Shown here piece after piece: positions 43,764 to 52,365 of a stretch of 64,000 nt of DNA (position 1 is its first letter; each line of letters begins with the position of its first letter). The notes under the pieces are model-generated. The model searched no databases and had not been told where the DNA came from. It saw only the letters and a list, made by a program, of their open reading frames with translations. The stretch lies in contig NC_015422.1 in the NCBI RefSeq assembly GCF_000204645.1, positions 4,913,001 through 4,977,000 on the forward strand, in the 5' to 3' direction. This stretch comes from Alicycliphilus denitrificans K601 (GTDB lineage: Bacteria; Pseudomonadota; Gammaproteobacteria; Burkholderiales; Burkholderiaceae_C). The position numbers and the translations under genes are program-made.

Positions 43764-46601
43764 GTGTTTCACCTGCAAACCCTAGAACTCGTCCACTGGG
43801 ACTACTGCCAGCGCGTCTCGCTGCCGCTGGACGCCTCCATCATCACCATCGCCGGGCCGAACGGCTCGGGCAAGACCACGCTGCTGGACGCCATGCGCAC
43901 GCTGCTGGGCCTGCGCTGCTCGGCCCCGCGCGACTACCGCACCTACGCGCGCCACGCGGGCGCGCAGACCGCGTGGCTGCGCGCCGTGGTGGACAACCGG
44001 CCGCAGGGGCGGCAAAGCTCCAGCCGGCCGTTCGCGCGCCGGCTGCTCTACAGCGACCAGGTCACGCTGGCCTGCCGCATCGACAGGAACGGCGGCGACT
44101 GGCAGCGCCGCTACTGCCTGCTGGAGGGCGACGCATCCATCGAGCGGCTGGTGGACACGCCCGAGAAAGACCTGGGCTTCATGGGCGTGGAAGCCTGGGG
44201 CCGCATGCTGGCCGCCGCCGGCCTGTCGCCGGCCATCGCGCGCGTGCTCTCGCTGGAGCAGGGGCAGACCGACCGGCTGTGCGAATTCAGCCCGCGCGAG
44301 CTGCTGCGCCTTGTCTTCGACGTGTTCGGCGACCAGCAGGTGCTGGACGCCTACGACCAGGCGCGCGAGCACCAGCAGCAATTGGCGCGCGAGATGGCGC
44401 AGGCCGAGCGCGAGCTGGACCACAGCCGCGCACAGCTTTCCGAACTGCACAACCGCGTGACCAGCTACAAGACATGGCAGCTCAGGCTGGCCGAGCGCGA
44501 ACGCCTGGCCGCCGAGGTGCTGCCCGTGCTCGCCTGGTGGGGCGAGCGCGAGCAGCTCGCCAGGCAATCGCGCGAGCTGCGCCGCCAGAAGGCCCAGCAC
44601 CGCGCGGCCCTGGCCGAGCAGGCGGTGCAGAACAAGCGCCTGCTGCACCTGCTGCAAGAGAGCGCCCGCGCCCAGCAGCAGGCCGAGCAGCTGCGCGGCG
44701 AGCGCGACCAGGCGCGCGGCCAGCTGGACGCGGCCACGCGCCACGAGGCGCCGCTGGAGCAGCTGGCCAAGCGCGAGCAGGAACTGCTGGCCCTGGTGGA
44801 CAAGGGCAGCAATGCGGACGACCTGCAGGCCCACCTGGCGCAGCTGCAGGGCCAGGAAGCCGCGCTGCAGGACGAGCGGGGCCAGCTCACCCAGCGCCGC
44901 AAGCTGGCCGCCGCGCAGCTCGCCGCGCTGGAAGGCCAGAGCCTGCCGCCGCTGCCGCCCGAGGTGCAGCGCTTTCGCAAGACCCTGGCCAGCCAGGGCA
45001 TAGGCCACCGCTTCGTCGCCGAAGTCGTCGAGGTGGTGGAAGAGCGCTGGCGCGCCGCCATCGAGGGCGTGCTGCGCGGCCACCGCTGGGTGGTGGTGCT
45101 GGACAAGAGCCAGGATCTGGCCGAGGCCTGGGAGGTCGGCGAGCGCGAGCGCTACCGCCACTACATCGTCGAGCCGGGCAGCGTGGCCCTGAAGGGCGAG
45201 CCGGGTACGCTGCTGGAGCATGTGAAATTCACCGCCCCCGTGCCGCGCTGGCTGGTGCAGCAGCTGCAGAACCTGCGCTGCGTGGCCGACCCGCGCGAGG
45301 GCAAGCGCCTGGGCGGCACCTGGATCACGCCGCAGGCCTACATGCACGATGGGCGCGGCGCGCGCTCCATGTGGGTGGAGGCGCACGAGCACCAGTTCGG
45401 CGCCGCGGCCGTGCACGCACGCCGCAGCGCCGCCGAGCGCGAGCTGGCGCGCATCGACGCGCAGCTCGCGCCCGTGCTCGACGAGCTGATGGCGCTCAAG
45501 CGCCAGATCGCCGACACGAAGAACGCCCTGGCCGGCCACAGCGCCGCCGAGGAGCTGGTGCGGCGCAGCGAGGAATTCGCCCAGGCACGCGGCGACCTGC
45601 CGGCCGCCCGCCAGGCGCGCATCGCCGCCGCCCAGCTATGGCAGAAGCTGGAGCAGGAAAGCACGCGCGCCCACGACCGCCACCGCGCCTTTGCCGACGA
45701 GCACAAGCGCCTGGAAGGACACCTGCAGCGCGCCCGCGGCGACAGCGAGCGCGCCGCGCAAGACTGGAGCGCACGCCGGCGCCAGCACGCCGGTGCCGTG
45801 GCGCGCAGCCAGCAGCAGCGCGCGCAGTTCCCGGCCCGCTGGATCGCGCCCGGCGCCATCGCCGCGCTGGTCGGCGAATACATGAACGACACCCAGGCCC
45901 GCCTGCGCCTGCACGCCGTGGAGCAAGAGCTGGAGCAGGGCAGCTGGGAGCAGGACGCCACCGTGGAGGAACGCCACCGCCGCATGGACGTGACGGTGCG
46001 CGAGCAGGCCGCGAGCCTCTCGGACCACCAGGTCAAGAACGCCCAGGCCGCGACCGCCGTGCTGAACGCGCGCGAGAGCTACATCGAGGTGCTGCGCAGC
46101 ACCGTGCGCCGCTACCGCAAGAACATCCAGGAGCTGGGCCAGCTCGCGGGCGTGGAGGTGGCGGCCGACCTGCCGCTGCTGGAGAACGACGACACCGTGC
46201 TGGCCCAGGCCGGCCTGAAGGTGCACTTCGCGTTCGACGGCAAGGGCAGCATCGGGCTGAACGACGGCGAGGCATCGGGCGGGCAGCAGGTCATCAAGTC
46301 GCTGATCCTGCTGGTGGGCCTGCTCAAGGACGAGGAAAGCGGCTCGGGCGGGTTCGTCTTCATCGACGAGCCGTTCGCGCACCTGGACGTGCGCAACATC
46401 CAGCTCGTCGGCCACTTCCTGCGCAGCACGCGCGCGCAGTACGTGCTGACCACGCCCATCACGCACAACCTGGAGGTGTTCGAGCCCGCCGAGATCACCC
46501 TGGTGACGAGCAAGAAGCCGCGCGACGCACGCTGGGCGCCGCCGATCGCGGTGGCCAAGCGGCGCGGCGCGCCGGAGCTCAGGCCCATGATGGCCGCCTG
46601 A
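43764..46601 (+). CDS. SMC-like ATPase of a condensin-type (MksB/JetC-like) complex
   Basis: A 945-residue SMC-type ATPase. Walker A is GPNGSGKTT at residues 31-39. Two long coiled-coil regions (~200-400 and ~560-790, rich in Arg, Gln, Glu and Ala) flank a hinge-like globular part near 420-540 (QGIGHRFVAEVVEVVEERWRAAIEGVLRGHRWVVVLDKS). The signature is GEASGGQQ at 835-842, and Walker B is FVFIDEPFAHLD from 864. The start is GTG directly after the stop of the previous gene, so it depends on coupled translation. Such ATPases extrude DNA loops in chromosome organisation or, with a nuclease partner (Wadjet), in plasmid defence. No nuclease gene follows: a repeat and a convergent peptidase gene come next. 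Confidence 0.82.
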   Translation: MFHLQTLELVHWDYCQRVSLPLDASIITIAGPNGSGKTTLLDAMRTLLGLRCSAPRDYRTYARHAGAQTAWLRAVVDNRPQGRQSSSRPFARRLLYSDQVTLACRIDRNGGDWQRRYCLLEGDASIERLVDTPEKDLGFMGVEAWGRMLAAAGLSPAIARVLSLEQGQTDRLCEFSPRELLRLVFDVFGDQQVLDAYDQAREHQQQLAREMAQAERELDHSRAQLSELHNRVTSYKTWQLRLAERERLAAEVLPVLAWWGEREQLARQSRELRRQKAQHRAALAEQAVQNKRLLHLLQESARAQQQAEQLRGERDQARGQLDAATRHEAPLEQLAKREQELLALVDKGSNADDLQAHLAQLQGQEAALQDERGQLTQRRKLAAAQLAALEGQSLPPLPPEVQRFRKTLASQGIGHRFVAEVVEVVEERWRAAIEGVLRGHRWVVVLDKSQDLAEAWEVGERERYRHYIVEPGSVALKGEPGTLLEHVKFTAPVPRWLVQQLQNLRCVADPREGKRLGGTWITPQAYMHDGRGARSMWVEAHEHQFGAAAVHARRSAAERELARIDAQLAPVLDELMALKRQIADTKNALAGHSAAEELVRRSEEFAQARGDLPAARQARIAAAQLWQKLEQESTRAHDRHRAFADEHKRLEGHLQRARGDSERAAQDWSARRRQHAGAVARSQQQRAQFPARWIAPGAIAALVGEYMNDTQARLRLHAVEQELEQGSWEQDATVEERHRRMDVTVREQAASLSDHQVKNAQAATAVLNARESYIEVLRSTVRRYRKNIQELGQLAGVEVAADLPLLENDDTVLAQAGLKVHFAFDGKGSIGLNDGEASGGQQVIKSLILLVGLLKDEESGSGGFVFIDEPFAHLDVRNIQLVGHFLRSTRAQYVLTTPITHNLEVFEPAEITLVTSKKPRDARWAPPIAVAKRRGAPELRPMMAA

Positions 46602-46622
46602 GCCTGGGTTCTTTGCGCTCCC

Positions 46623-46673
46623 CAAAAAAGAGCTGCCAGCGCTTTAACAGCAAGCGCTGGAGGCCAAAAACCT
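46623..46673 (+). repeat. Dispersed palindromic repeat, copy 9, between convergent genes
   Basis: Reads AGCTGCCAGCGCTTTAAC, then GCAAGCGCTGGAGGCCAAAAA. On the minus strand the 9-bp stem is followed by CAGCTCTTTTTTGG, so it should work as a terminator for the M20 peptidase gene, whose stop lies one base away. Confidence 0.88.
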
Positions 46674-48137
46674 TCAAACCGGCATCGCGGCGATCACCTG
46701 GGCCACGGCCGCGGTGAGACGCTTGGCGTAGGGCACGTGCAGGAATTCGTTGGGACCGTGGGCGTTGCTCTTGGGGCCGAGCACGCCGCAGACCATCATC
46801 TGCGCGCTGGGGAAGCCCTGGCTCAGCATGTTCATGAGCGGGATGGTGCCGCCCTGGCCGATGTAGCCGCAGGGCGCGCCGAAGTGCGCCTGGCTGGCTG
46901 CGTCCAGGGCCTGGGCGAACCAGGGGTCGATGGCCGGGGCGTTCCAGCCGCTGGCGGCGTGGTCGGGCGCGAAGGTCACGCGCGCCTGGTAGGGCGCGTT
47001 GTCCTCCAGCAGGGCCTTGAGCTCCTGCGCGCTGGCGACGGCGTCCACCAGCGGCGGCAGGCGCAGGCTGAGCTTGAAGGCGGTGTAGGGGCGCAGCACG
47101 TTGCCCGCGTCCTTCAGGGCCGGGAAGCCCTCGGCGCCGGTGACGGACAGCGTGGGTTCCCAGGTGCGCCTGAGCAGCGCCTGCACCGGGTCGGTGGTGG
47201 TGGGCAGGGCGAACACCGTGCTGCCGCCGCAGTCATGGTGCGCCCAGGGGAAGCGCTTGTAGACCTCCTCGCCCAGGATGGCGGCGGTGGCCTTTGCCTG
47301 CGCGAGGCGGTCGGCGGGCACCTCGCAGTGGAAGCTGGCGGGCAGCAGGCGCCCGGTGGCCGAGTCCTCCAGCCGGTCGAGCACCTGGCGCATGATGCGG
47401 AACGACGAGGGCACGAGGCCCGAGGAGTCGCCCGAGTGCACGCCCTCGGTGAGGATCTCGACCTTGAGCGTGCCGCTGGCCATGCCGCGCAGGCTGGTGG
47501 TGAGCCAGAGCTGGTCGTAGTTGCCCGCGCCCGAGTCCAGGCAGATGACCAGGCCCACGTCGCCCAGACGTTCGCGCAGCGCGTCGATGTAGGGCAGCAG
47601 GTCGGCCGAGCCGCTTTCCTCGCAGGTCTCGACCAGGCCCACGATGCGCGGGTGCGCCACGCCCTGGCGCTTCAGTTCCTGCACGGCGGCGATGCTGGCG
47701 TAGACGGCATAGCCGTCGTCCGCGCCGCCGCGGCCGTAGAGTTTGCCGTCCTCATACTTGGGCGTCCACGGGCCCAGGTCGGCGCGCCAGCCCTCGAACT
47801 CGGGCTGCTTGTCCAGGTGGCCGTACATCAGGACGGTCTGCGCCAATTGCGGCTGCGTGGCCGCCACCTCGAAGAACAGCACGGGCGTGCGGCCGGGCAG
47901 GCGCACGATCTCGAGCGTGAGGCCCGCGACCTTCTGCGCCTCGACCCACTGCGCGGCGTTGCGCACCACCGTCTCGATGTGGCCCAGCTCGCGCCAGTCG
48001 GGCGCGAAGCCGGGCGACTTGGCGGGAATGCGGATGTAGTCGGTGAGCTGCTGCAGTATGTCTTCGTCCCACGCGCGGCTCACGCGGTCGAGCGCGAGCG
48101 CGGCGTCCAGGGCGGCGGAGGGCAGGCGTGCGGTCAT
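46674..48137 (-). CDS. M20-family metallopeptidase (dipeptidase-like)
   Basis: A 487-residue zinc peptidase of the M20 family, CNDP-like. Metal and catalytic motifs are VLMYGHLDKQPEFEGW (His and Asp), YGRGGADDGYAVYAS, ETCEESGSADLL (general base and ligand Glu), LDSGAGNYDQLWLTTSLRG and the C-terminal HGPNEFLHV. The inner dimerisation domain has EILTEGVHSGDSSGLVPSSFRIMRQVLDRLED. Probably cytoplasmic, cleaving dipeptides. The ATG at 48137 is chosen over a longer frame to 48257. It stands alone, followed by a repeat-based terminator and convergent with the SMC gene. Confidence 0.93.
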   Translation of the reverse strand: MTARLPSAALDAALALDRVSRAWDEDILQQLTDYIRIPAKSPGFAPDWRELGHIETVVRNAAQWVEAQKVAGLTLEIVRLPGRTPVLFFEVAATQPQLAQTVLMYGHLDKQPEFEGWRADLGPWTPKYEDGKLYGRGGADDGYAVYASIAAVQELKRQGVAHPRIVGLVETCEESGSADLLPYIDALRERLGDVGLVICLDSGAGNYDQLWLTTSLRGMASGTLKVEILTEGVHSGDSSGLVPSSFRIMRQVLDRLEDSATGRLLPASFHCEVPADRLAQAKATAAILGEEVYKRFPWAHHDCGGSTVFALPTTTDPVQALLRRTWEPTLSVTGAEGFPALKDAGNVLRPYTAFKLSLRLPPLVDAVASAQELKALLEDNAPYQARVTFAPDHAASGWNAPAIDPWFAQALDAASQAHFGAPCGYIGQGGTIPLMNMLSQGFPSAQMMVCGVLGPKSNAHGPNEFLHVPYAKRLTAAVAQVIAAMPV

Positions 48138-48210
48138 GGCGAATCCTCTGGCGGTGCGCAAAACGCGCAGGATACGCCAAGGCCCGCGCCCCTTCGCGGC
48201 GCGCGGTTCC

Positions 48211-49398
48211 TCACGCGGGTGCGGCCCGGGTCCGCGGCGGCTCCTGCGCCAGCGCAACGCATTCGACGCGGTTGCGCCCCGCCGCCTTGGCCGCGTAGAG
48301 CGCCTGGTCGGCCGCGTGGATCAACCGGTCCCAGGTGTCGCCGCTCCCCAGGCGCGCGCCGCACACGCCTATGCTCACCGTCACCGGGATCACGCGGCCC
48401 CCGTATTCGCACGGCGTCTGCTCCACGGCCTCGCGCAGCGTTTTGGCCAACCCGGCCGCGCCGCGCGCGGGCGTGCCGGGCAGCAGCACCATGAACTCCT
48501 CGCCGCCGTAGCGCCCCACCAGGTCCTGGGCGCGCAGCCGCGCACGCAGAATGGCGGCCACGTGGCACAGCACCTGGTCGCCGGCGCGGTGGCCGTGGCC
48601 GTCGTTGACGGACTTGAAGTGGTCCACGTCCAGCATCAGCAGCGCATAGGGTTCGCCCGAGCGCACGGCGTGCGCCACGTCGCGGTCGAGCGCCTGGACC
48701 AGCGCACGGCGGTTGGCCACGCCCGTGAGCTCGTCGTGCGTGGCGAAGTACCGGTTGTCCGCGTCGGCGCGGTCCTTGGTCATGAGGATGAAGCCCAGCG
48801 ACGCGAGAATCACGACGACGAATACCGCCATGAAGGTGAAGGACTGCAGGGGGCCGCCGCGCATCAACCCGTCGAGCGGCATGGCGTGGGCGGCGGCCAG
48901 CACCCCGCGCACCCCGAGCAGCACGACCTCCAGCCCCAGGCTGAGGGTGAGCAGCAGCACGCCGCGCCCCCGCGCGGGCGGCTGCGGCCGCCACAGCGCC
49001 CACAGCACCATGCCGATCTGCAGCGGCAGAACCACGCCCGTGACCATGATCCGGGCGCGGTAGTCGTCGACGAACACGGCGAACAGCGCCCCCATCGCCA
49101 GCACCGGCAGCAGCATGCGCTGCCAGGGCAGCGCGCGCCCCTGGAACTGGCACACGGCCGCCAGCGCCAGCGCGAACGTGCCGGACAGCAGCGTGTTGGA
49201 CAGCACGATGCTGGCCCAGTCGGGCGCCGTGCCGCGCAGCACGTACAGCATGTAGGTGGCCGTGTGCAGCAGCAGGCCCAGCGCCCACAATTGGCTTCCC
49301 TCGCGCCGCTGCGACCGCACGGCCGCGAAAGAGCCCGCCATGGTGAGCGACGACGCGGCGGTCATCAGCAGCATGGTGGGCACGTCGAGGGGCAGCAT
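48211..49398 (-). CDS. Membrane diguanylate cyclase (GGDEF)
   Basis: A 395-residue protein with about six N-terminal transmembrane helices (PTMLLMTAASSLTMAGSFAAV, LWALGLLLHTATYMLYVL, IVLSNTLLSGTFALALAAV and others, to residue ~215). A linker and GGDEF domain follow: DELTGVANRRALVQAL, LLMLDVDHFKSVNDGHGHRAGDQVL and the active-site GGEEF at about residues 298-302. An inhibitory RAQD lies five residues earlier. It should make cyclic di-GMP and be product-inhibited. The N-terminal region differs from the other cyclase in this window, so it senses something else. ATG 49398 is preferred to 49536. Confidence 0.9.
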   Translation of the reverse strand: MLPLDVPTMLLMTAASSLTMAGSFAAVRSQRREGSQLWALGLLLHTATYMLYVLRGTAPDWASIVLSNTLLSGTFALALAAVCQFQGRALPWQRMLLPVLAMGALFAVFVDDYRARIMVTGVVLPLQIGMVLWALWRPQPPARGRGVLLLTLSLGLEVVLLGVRGVLAAAHAMPLDGLMRGGPLQSFTFMAVFVVVILASLGFILMTKDRADADNRYFATHDELTGVANRRALVQALDRDVAHAVRSGEPYALLMLDVDHFKSVNDGHGHRAGDQVLCHVAAILRARLRAQDLVGRYGGEEFMVLLPGTPARGAAGLAKTLREAVEQTPCEYGGRVIPVTVSIGVCGARLGSGDTWDRLIHAADQALYAAKAAGRNRVECVALAQEPPRTRAAPA

Positions 49399-49548
49399 GG
49401 CGCGGAGAAAAACGGGTGGTGTGGGCGGGAAGCCTGCGGGCAACGCGTGCCGCAGCGATCCACGCCTGCGGCAGGCCGTCGCTGTCGAGGGCAACCTGTA
49501 ATTGTTACATTTTTCGCCGCCGACGCGCGAGCCCATGCACCGGTCAGC

Positions 49549-49596
49549 ATTTTGAACCTCCAGCGCTTTATGGGAAAGCGCTGGTAGCTATTTTTT
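49549..49596 (-). repeat. Dispersed palindromic repeat, copy 10, downstream of metW
   Basis: On the plus strand: GAACCTCCAGCGCTTTATG, then GAAAGCGCTGGTAGCTATTTTTT. It lies in the 209-base gap between the cyclase start and the metW stop. The rest of that gap shows no gene; part of it must hold the cyclase promoter. Confidence 0.87.
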
Positions 49597-49607
49597 ACAT
49601 AGCATCA

Positions 49608-50192
49608 TCAATCGTGCTCGAAATGAAACACGGCCGTGCCGGCCAGTGCATTGGGCAGGAAGCGCACCTCGCGCCCGTCCTGCAGGCCGAAGGCGTCGAG
49701 GATGCGCAGCTTGTTCTTGCCGGCCAGCACCTCGAAATCCTTATACGTGCCCACGCGGATGTTGGGCGTGTCGTACCACTGGTAGGGCAGGCGCCGCGTG
49801 ACCGGCATGCGCCCGCGCAGCACCGACAGGCGGTTGGGCCAGTGCGCGAAGTTGGGGAAGGCGACGATGCCGCTCTTGCCCACGCGCGCGGTCTCGCGCA
49901 GCATGGTCTCGGCGTTGCGCAGGTGCTGCAGGGTGTCGATCTGCAGCACCACGTCGAAGCTGTTGTCGCTGAACATGGCCAGCCCCTCGTCGAGGTTGAG
50001 CTGGATCACGTTCACGCCGCGGCGCACGCAGGCGAGCACGTTGGCGTCGGCGATCTCGATGCCGTAGCCGGTGCAGCCGCGCGTGCGCTGCAGCAGGTCG
50101 AGCAGCGCGCCGTCGCCGCAGCCCAGGTCGAGCACGCGCGCGCCCTGGGGCACGAGGCGGGCGATGGCTTGCATGGTGGCGTGGTCGCTCAT
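49608..50192 (-). CDS. metW: Methionine biosynthesis protein MetW
   Basis: A 194-residue MetW, a class I methyltransferase fold: [94 protein letters not shown] and [10 protein letters not shown]. MetW is always found with MetX in proteobacteria and is needed for, or boosts, acyltransfer to homoserine. Its ATG overlaps the metX stop (ATGA), so the two are translated together and share the SAM-II-like control upstream of metX. Confidence 0.96.
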   Translation of the reverse strand: MSDHATMQAIARLVPQGARVLDLGCGDGALLDLLQRTRGCTGYGIEIADANVLACVRRGVNVIQLNLDEGLAMFSDNSFDVVLQIDTLQHLRNAETMLRETARVGKSGIVAFPNFAHWPNRLSVLRGRMPVTRRLPYQWYDTPNIRVGTYKDFEVLAGKNKLRILDAFGLQDGREVRFLPNALAGTAVFHFEHD

Positions 50193-51319
50193 GGCTGCTG
50201 CTCCTGGGCGATGTTGTCGAAATAAGAGCGCACCACGCCCATGTAGCGGACGTCGTCGAGCAGGAAGGCGTCGTGCCCGTGGGGCGCGTCGATCTCGGCG
50301 TAGCTCACGTCGCGGCGGTTCTCCAGCAGCGCGTGGACGATCTCGCGGCTGCGCCGGGGCGAAAAGCGCCAGTCGGTCGTGAAGCTCACGAGCAAAAACC
50401 TGGCCCGCGCCACGGCCAGCGCCTGGGCCAGGCTGCCGCCGTAGCGCAGCGCGGGGTCGAAGTAGTCGAGCGCGCGCGTGATGAGCAGGTAGGTGTTGGC
50501 GTCGAAGTACTCGCTGAACTTGTCGCCCTGGTAGCGCAGGTAGCTCTCGATCTGGAACTCGATGTCCTGCGTGCTGTATTTCAGGTCGATGCCTTCCCGT
50601 AGCTGCCGGCCGAACTTCTCGTTCATCACGTCGTCGGAGAGGTACGTGATGTGACCGATCATGCGCGCGATGCGCAGGCCGCGCTTGGGGATGGTGCCGT
50701 GGCGGTAGAAATGCCCGCCGTGGAAGTCCGGGTCGGTCACGATGGCGCGGCGCGCCACCTCGTTGAAGGCGATGTTCTCGGCCGTGAGGTTGGGGGCGCT
50801 GGCCACCACCACGGCGTGGCGCATGCGCTCAGGGTACTGCAGCGTCCAGCTCAATGCCTGCATGCCCCCCAGGCTGCCGCCCATCACGGCCGCGAGCTGC
50901 CCGACGCCCAGCCGGTCGAGCAGCCGCGCCTGGGCGTTCACCCAGTCCTCCACCGTGACCACGGGGAAGTCCGCGCCGTAGACCTCGCCCGTGTCCGGGT
51001 TGGCGTGCATGGGGCCCGTGGAGCCGAAGCACGAGCCCAGGTTGTTGACGCCGATGACGAAGAAGCGGTTGGTATCGACGGGCTTGCCCGGGCCGATCAT
51101 GTTGTCCCACCAGCCCTCGCTCCTGGGCTGGCCCTCGTAGACGCCCGCGACGTGGTGCGAAGCGTTGAGCGCGTGGCACACGAGCACGGCGTTCGTGCCC
51201 TCGGCATTGAGCCGGCCGTAGGTCTCGTAGGCAAGGGTGTAGTCGCGGATCGAGGCGCCCGACGAAAGGGGCAGTGCCTCGGCGAAATGCATGGATTGCG
51301 GTGTGGCGATGAACGACAT
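50189..51319 (-). CDS. metX: Homoserine O-acyltransferase MetX
   Basis: A 376-residue alpha/beta hydrolase-fold acyltransferase. Key parts are [64 protein letters not shown], the nucleophile elbow [19 protein letters not shown]-like downstream blocks and the C-terminal [15 protein letters not shown] with the catalytic His. It acylates homoserine (acetyl or succinyl; proteobacterial MetX can use either) in methionine synthesis. The ATG is only two bases after the T-run of an intrinsic terminator, itself preceded by a SAM-II-like aptamer, so expression is probably shut down by AdoMet. Confidence 0.95.
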   Translation of the reverse strand: MSFIATPQSMHFAEALPLSSGASIRDYTLAYETYGRLNAEGTNAVLVCHALNASHHVAGVYEGQPRSEGWWDNMIGPGKPVDTNRFFVIGVNNLGSCFGSTGPMHANPDTGEVYGADFPVVTVEDWVNAQARLLDRLGVGQLAAVMGGSLGGMQALSWTLQYPERMRHAVVVASAPNLTAENIAFNEVARRAIVTDPDFHGGHFYRHGTIPKRGLRIARMIGHITYLSDDVMNEKFGRQLREGIDLKYSTQDIEFQIESYLRYQGDKFSEYFDANTYLLITRALDYFDPALRYGGSLAQALAVARARFLLVSFTTDWRFSPRRSREIVHALLENRRDVSYAEIDAPHGHDAFLLDDVRYMGVVRSYFDNIAQEQQP

Positions 51320-51325
51320 GAAAAA

Positions 51326-51356
51326 AACCCGGCTTCGCTAGAAACGAGGCCGGGTC
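51326..51356 (-). terminator. Attenuator hairpin directly before metX
   Basis: On the minus strand: CCCGGCCTCG paired with CGAAGCCGGG (one mismatch) followed by seven T and C, then the metX ATG. It is a textbook intrinsic terminator ending two bases before the start codon. In that position it only makes sense as a switchable attenuator for metX, or as an end for the UPF0016 transcript that metX must escape. Confidence 0.85.
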
Positions 51357-51389
51357 CGGTGCGTGCGAGTGCAGGCGTGTCGATCGGTC

Positions 51390-51442
51390 ACGTCTTTAGC
51401 AGGATTTGTAAAGCGCCCGCAAGCGGTGCAAATCGGCGCGTC
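51390..51442 (-). promoter_or_regulatory. SAM-II-like riboswitch aptamer of metX
   Basis: Read on the minus strand, GCGCC, GATTTGCACCGCTTGC, GGGCGC, TTTACAAATCCTGCTAAAG. This follows the SAM-II plan: a first stem (GCGCC/GGGCGC), a loop beginning GATTT and rich in CCG..TTGC, and a 3-prime segment with AAAT...GCTAAA that forms the pseudoknot. It lies about 35 bases before an attenuator hairpin and upstream of metX, the gene type that SAM-II controls. Identification is by comparison with the known SAM-II sequence from memory; a covariance search was not run. Confidence 0.7.
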
Positions 51443-51451
51443 TGCCGGGCA

Positions 51452-52030
51452 TTATGCCAAAGGCGTCGCCTGCGGCGCAAACAGCGCCAGCAGCCCCAGC
51501 ACCAGGAAGATCAGCGCCGAGACCAGGTGCACCACCCGGATGGGCACCTTCTTGACCAAGCGGTCGCCCAGCCAGACCACGGGCGCGTTGGCCAGCATCA
51601 TGCCCAGCGTGGTGCCGGCCACCACCCACAGGTAGGCGCTGTACTGCGCGGCCAGCATCACGGTGGCGACCTGGGTCTTGTCGCCCATCTCGGCCAGGAA
51701 GAAAGCCAGCACCGTGGTGCCGAACACCCCAAGGCGCGGGCCCGCGCCCGTGCCATCGTCGTCGAGCCTGTCGGGGATCAGCATCCACACGGCCATGGCG
51801 ATGAAGGACAGCCCCAGCACCCAGCGCAGTACCTGCGGCCCCAGCACCGTGGTCACCCACGTGCCCACGGCGCCCGCGAGCGCATGATTGGCCAGGGTCG
51901 CCACGAAAATGCCCAGCACGATGGGCCAGGGCCTGCGAAAGCGCGCGGCAAGCACCAGCGACAGCAGCTGGGTCTTGTCGCCCATTTCAGCGAGGGTGAC
52001 GATGGCGGTAGAAACGAGAAAGGCTTCCAT
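51452..52030 (-). CDS. UPF0016/GDT1-family Mn2+ exporter (MntX/TMEM165-like)
   Basis: A 192-residue inner-membrane protein with six helices in two pseudo-repeats, each marked by EMGDKTQ (TLAEMGDKTQLLSLVLAARFRRPWPIVLGI and FLAEMGDKTQVATVMLAAQYSAYLW). These Glu/Asp residues are the cation-binding sites of the UPF0016 family, whose bacterial members export manganese. The ATG at 52030 (MEAFLVSTAIV) is chosen; a 12-residue longer frame starts at 52066. A yybP-ykoY Mn2+ riboswitch precedes it, which strongly supports a manganese role. Confidence 0.93.
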   Translation of the reverse strand: MEAFLVSTAIVTLAEMGDKTQLLSLVLAARFRRPWPIVLGIFVATLANHALAGAVGTWVTTVLGPQVLRWVLGLSFIAMAVWMLIPDRLDDDGTGAGPRLGVFGTTVLAFFLAEMGDKTQVATVMLAAQYSAYLWVVAGTTLGMMLANAPVVWLGDRLVKKVPIRVVHLVSALIFLVLGLLALFAPQATPLA

Positions 52031-52117
52031 AGTGGGGGTCGTAATAGGATTTCCGGCCGGAAGCATTCATTCGGACAGCATTGACCACGCCCCGACTCCG
52101 GCCTGTTGGATCGGTGC

Positions 52118-52245
52118 GCGATCAATGGTCTCGCCCAGCCCGCCGTTGCAGCGGGCCTCATGCACCATGGCGCCCGCAGGCCCCAAGTCTGTTGATGCAT
52201 GCCTCCAGCCGCGCTCGTCGCGCGGCGGCAGGCTACTCCCCATGG
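52118..52245 (-). promoter_or_regulatory. yybP-ykoY-type manganese riboswitch
   Basis: On the minus strand the segment starts GGGGAGTAGCC (52231-52241). It continues through a GC-rich hairpin (CCGCGCG...CGCGCGG-like), then GCATCAACAGACTTGGGG, a second long hairpin, and ends GGGCGAGACCATTGA (to about 52121). GGGGAGTAGC and ATCAACANACTTG are the two conserved loops that bind Mn2+ in this class. It precedes a UPF0016 exporter, its most common target in betaproteobacteria. CATTGA at the 3-prime end can pair with TCAATG further on (about 52078), a possible expression-platform switch. Confidence 0.85.
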
Positions 52246-52253
52246 ACGGGGCG

Positions 52254-52259
52254 CATTGT
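52254..52259 (-). promoter_or_regulatory. Possible -10 box of the Mn2+ riboswitch transcript
   Basis: TACAAT on the minus strand, 13 bases before GGGGAGTAGCC. The transcript would then start almost at the riboswitch 5-prime end, as expected. A clear -35 box was not found. Confidence 0.45.
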
Positions 52260-52365
52260 ATCCGCAGCCACGCTTGCCCCCGCCCAGGCGCCGGAGTGCC
52301 AGTAGTTACCCTGAGAAGTGTTGCAGGCGCGCACTCGCAGCCCTTTTTGGGCTGCGGGGATGCTT

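Noticed and set aside
51326..51356. The hairpin before metX as a bidirectional terminator
   Set aside because: On the plus strand the hairpin is preceded by A and not followed by T, so it can act only on the minus strand, toward metX.
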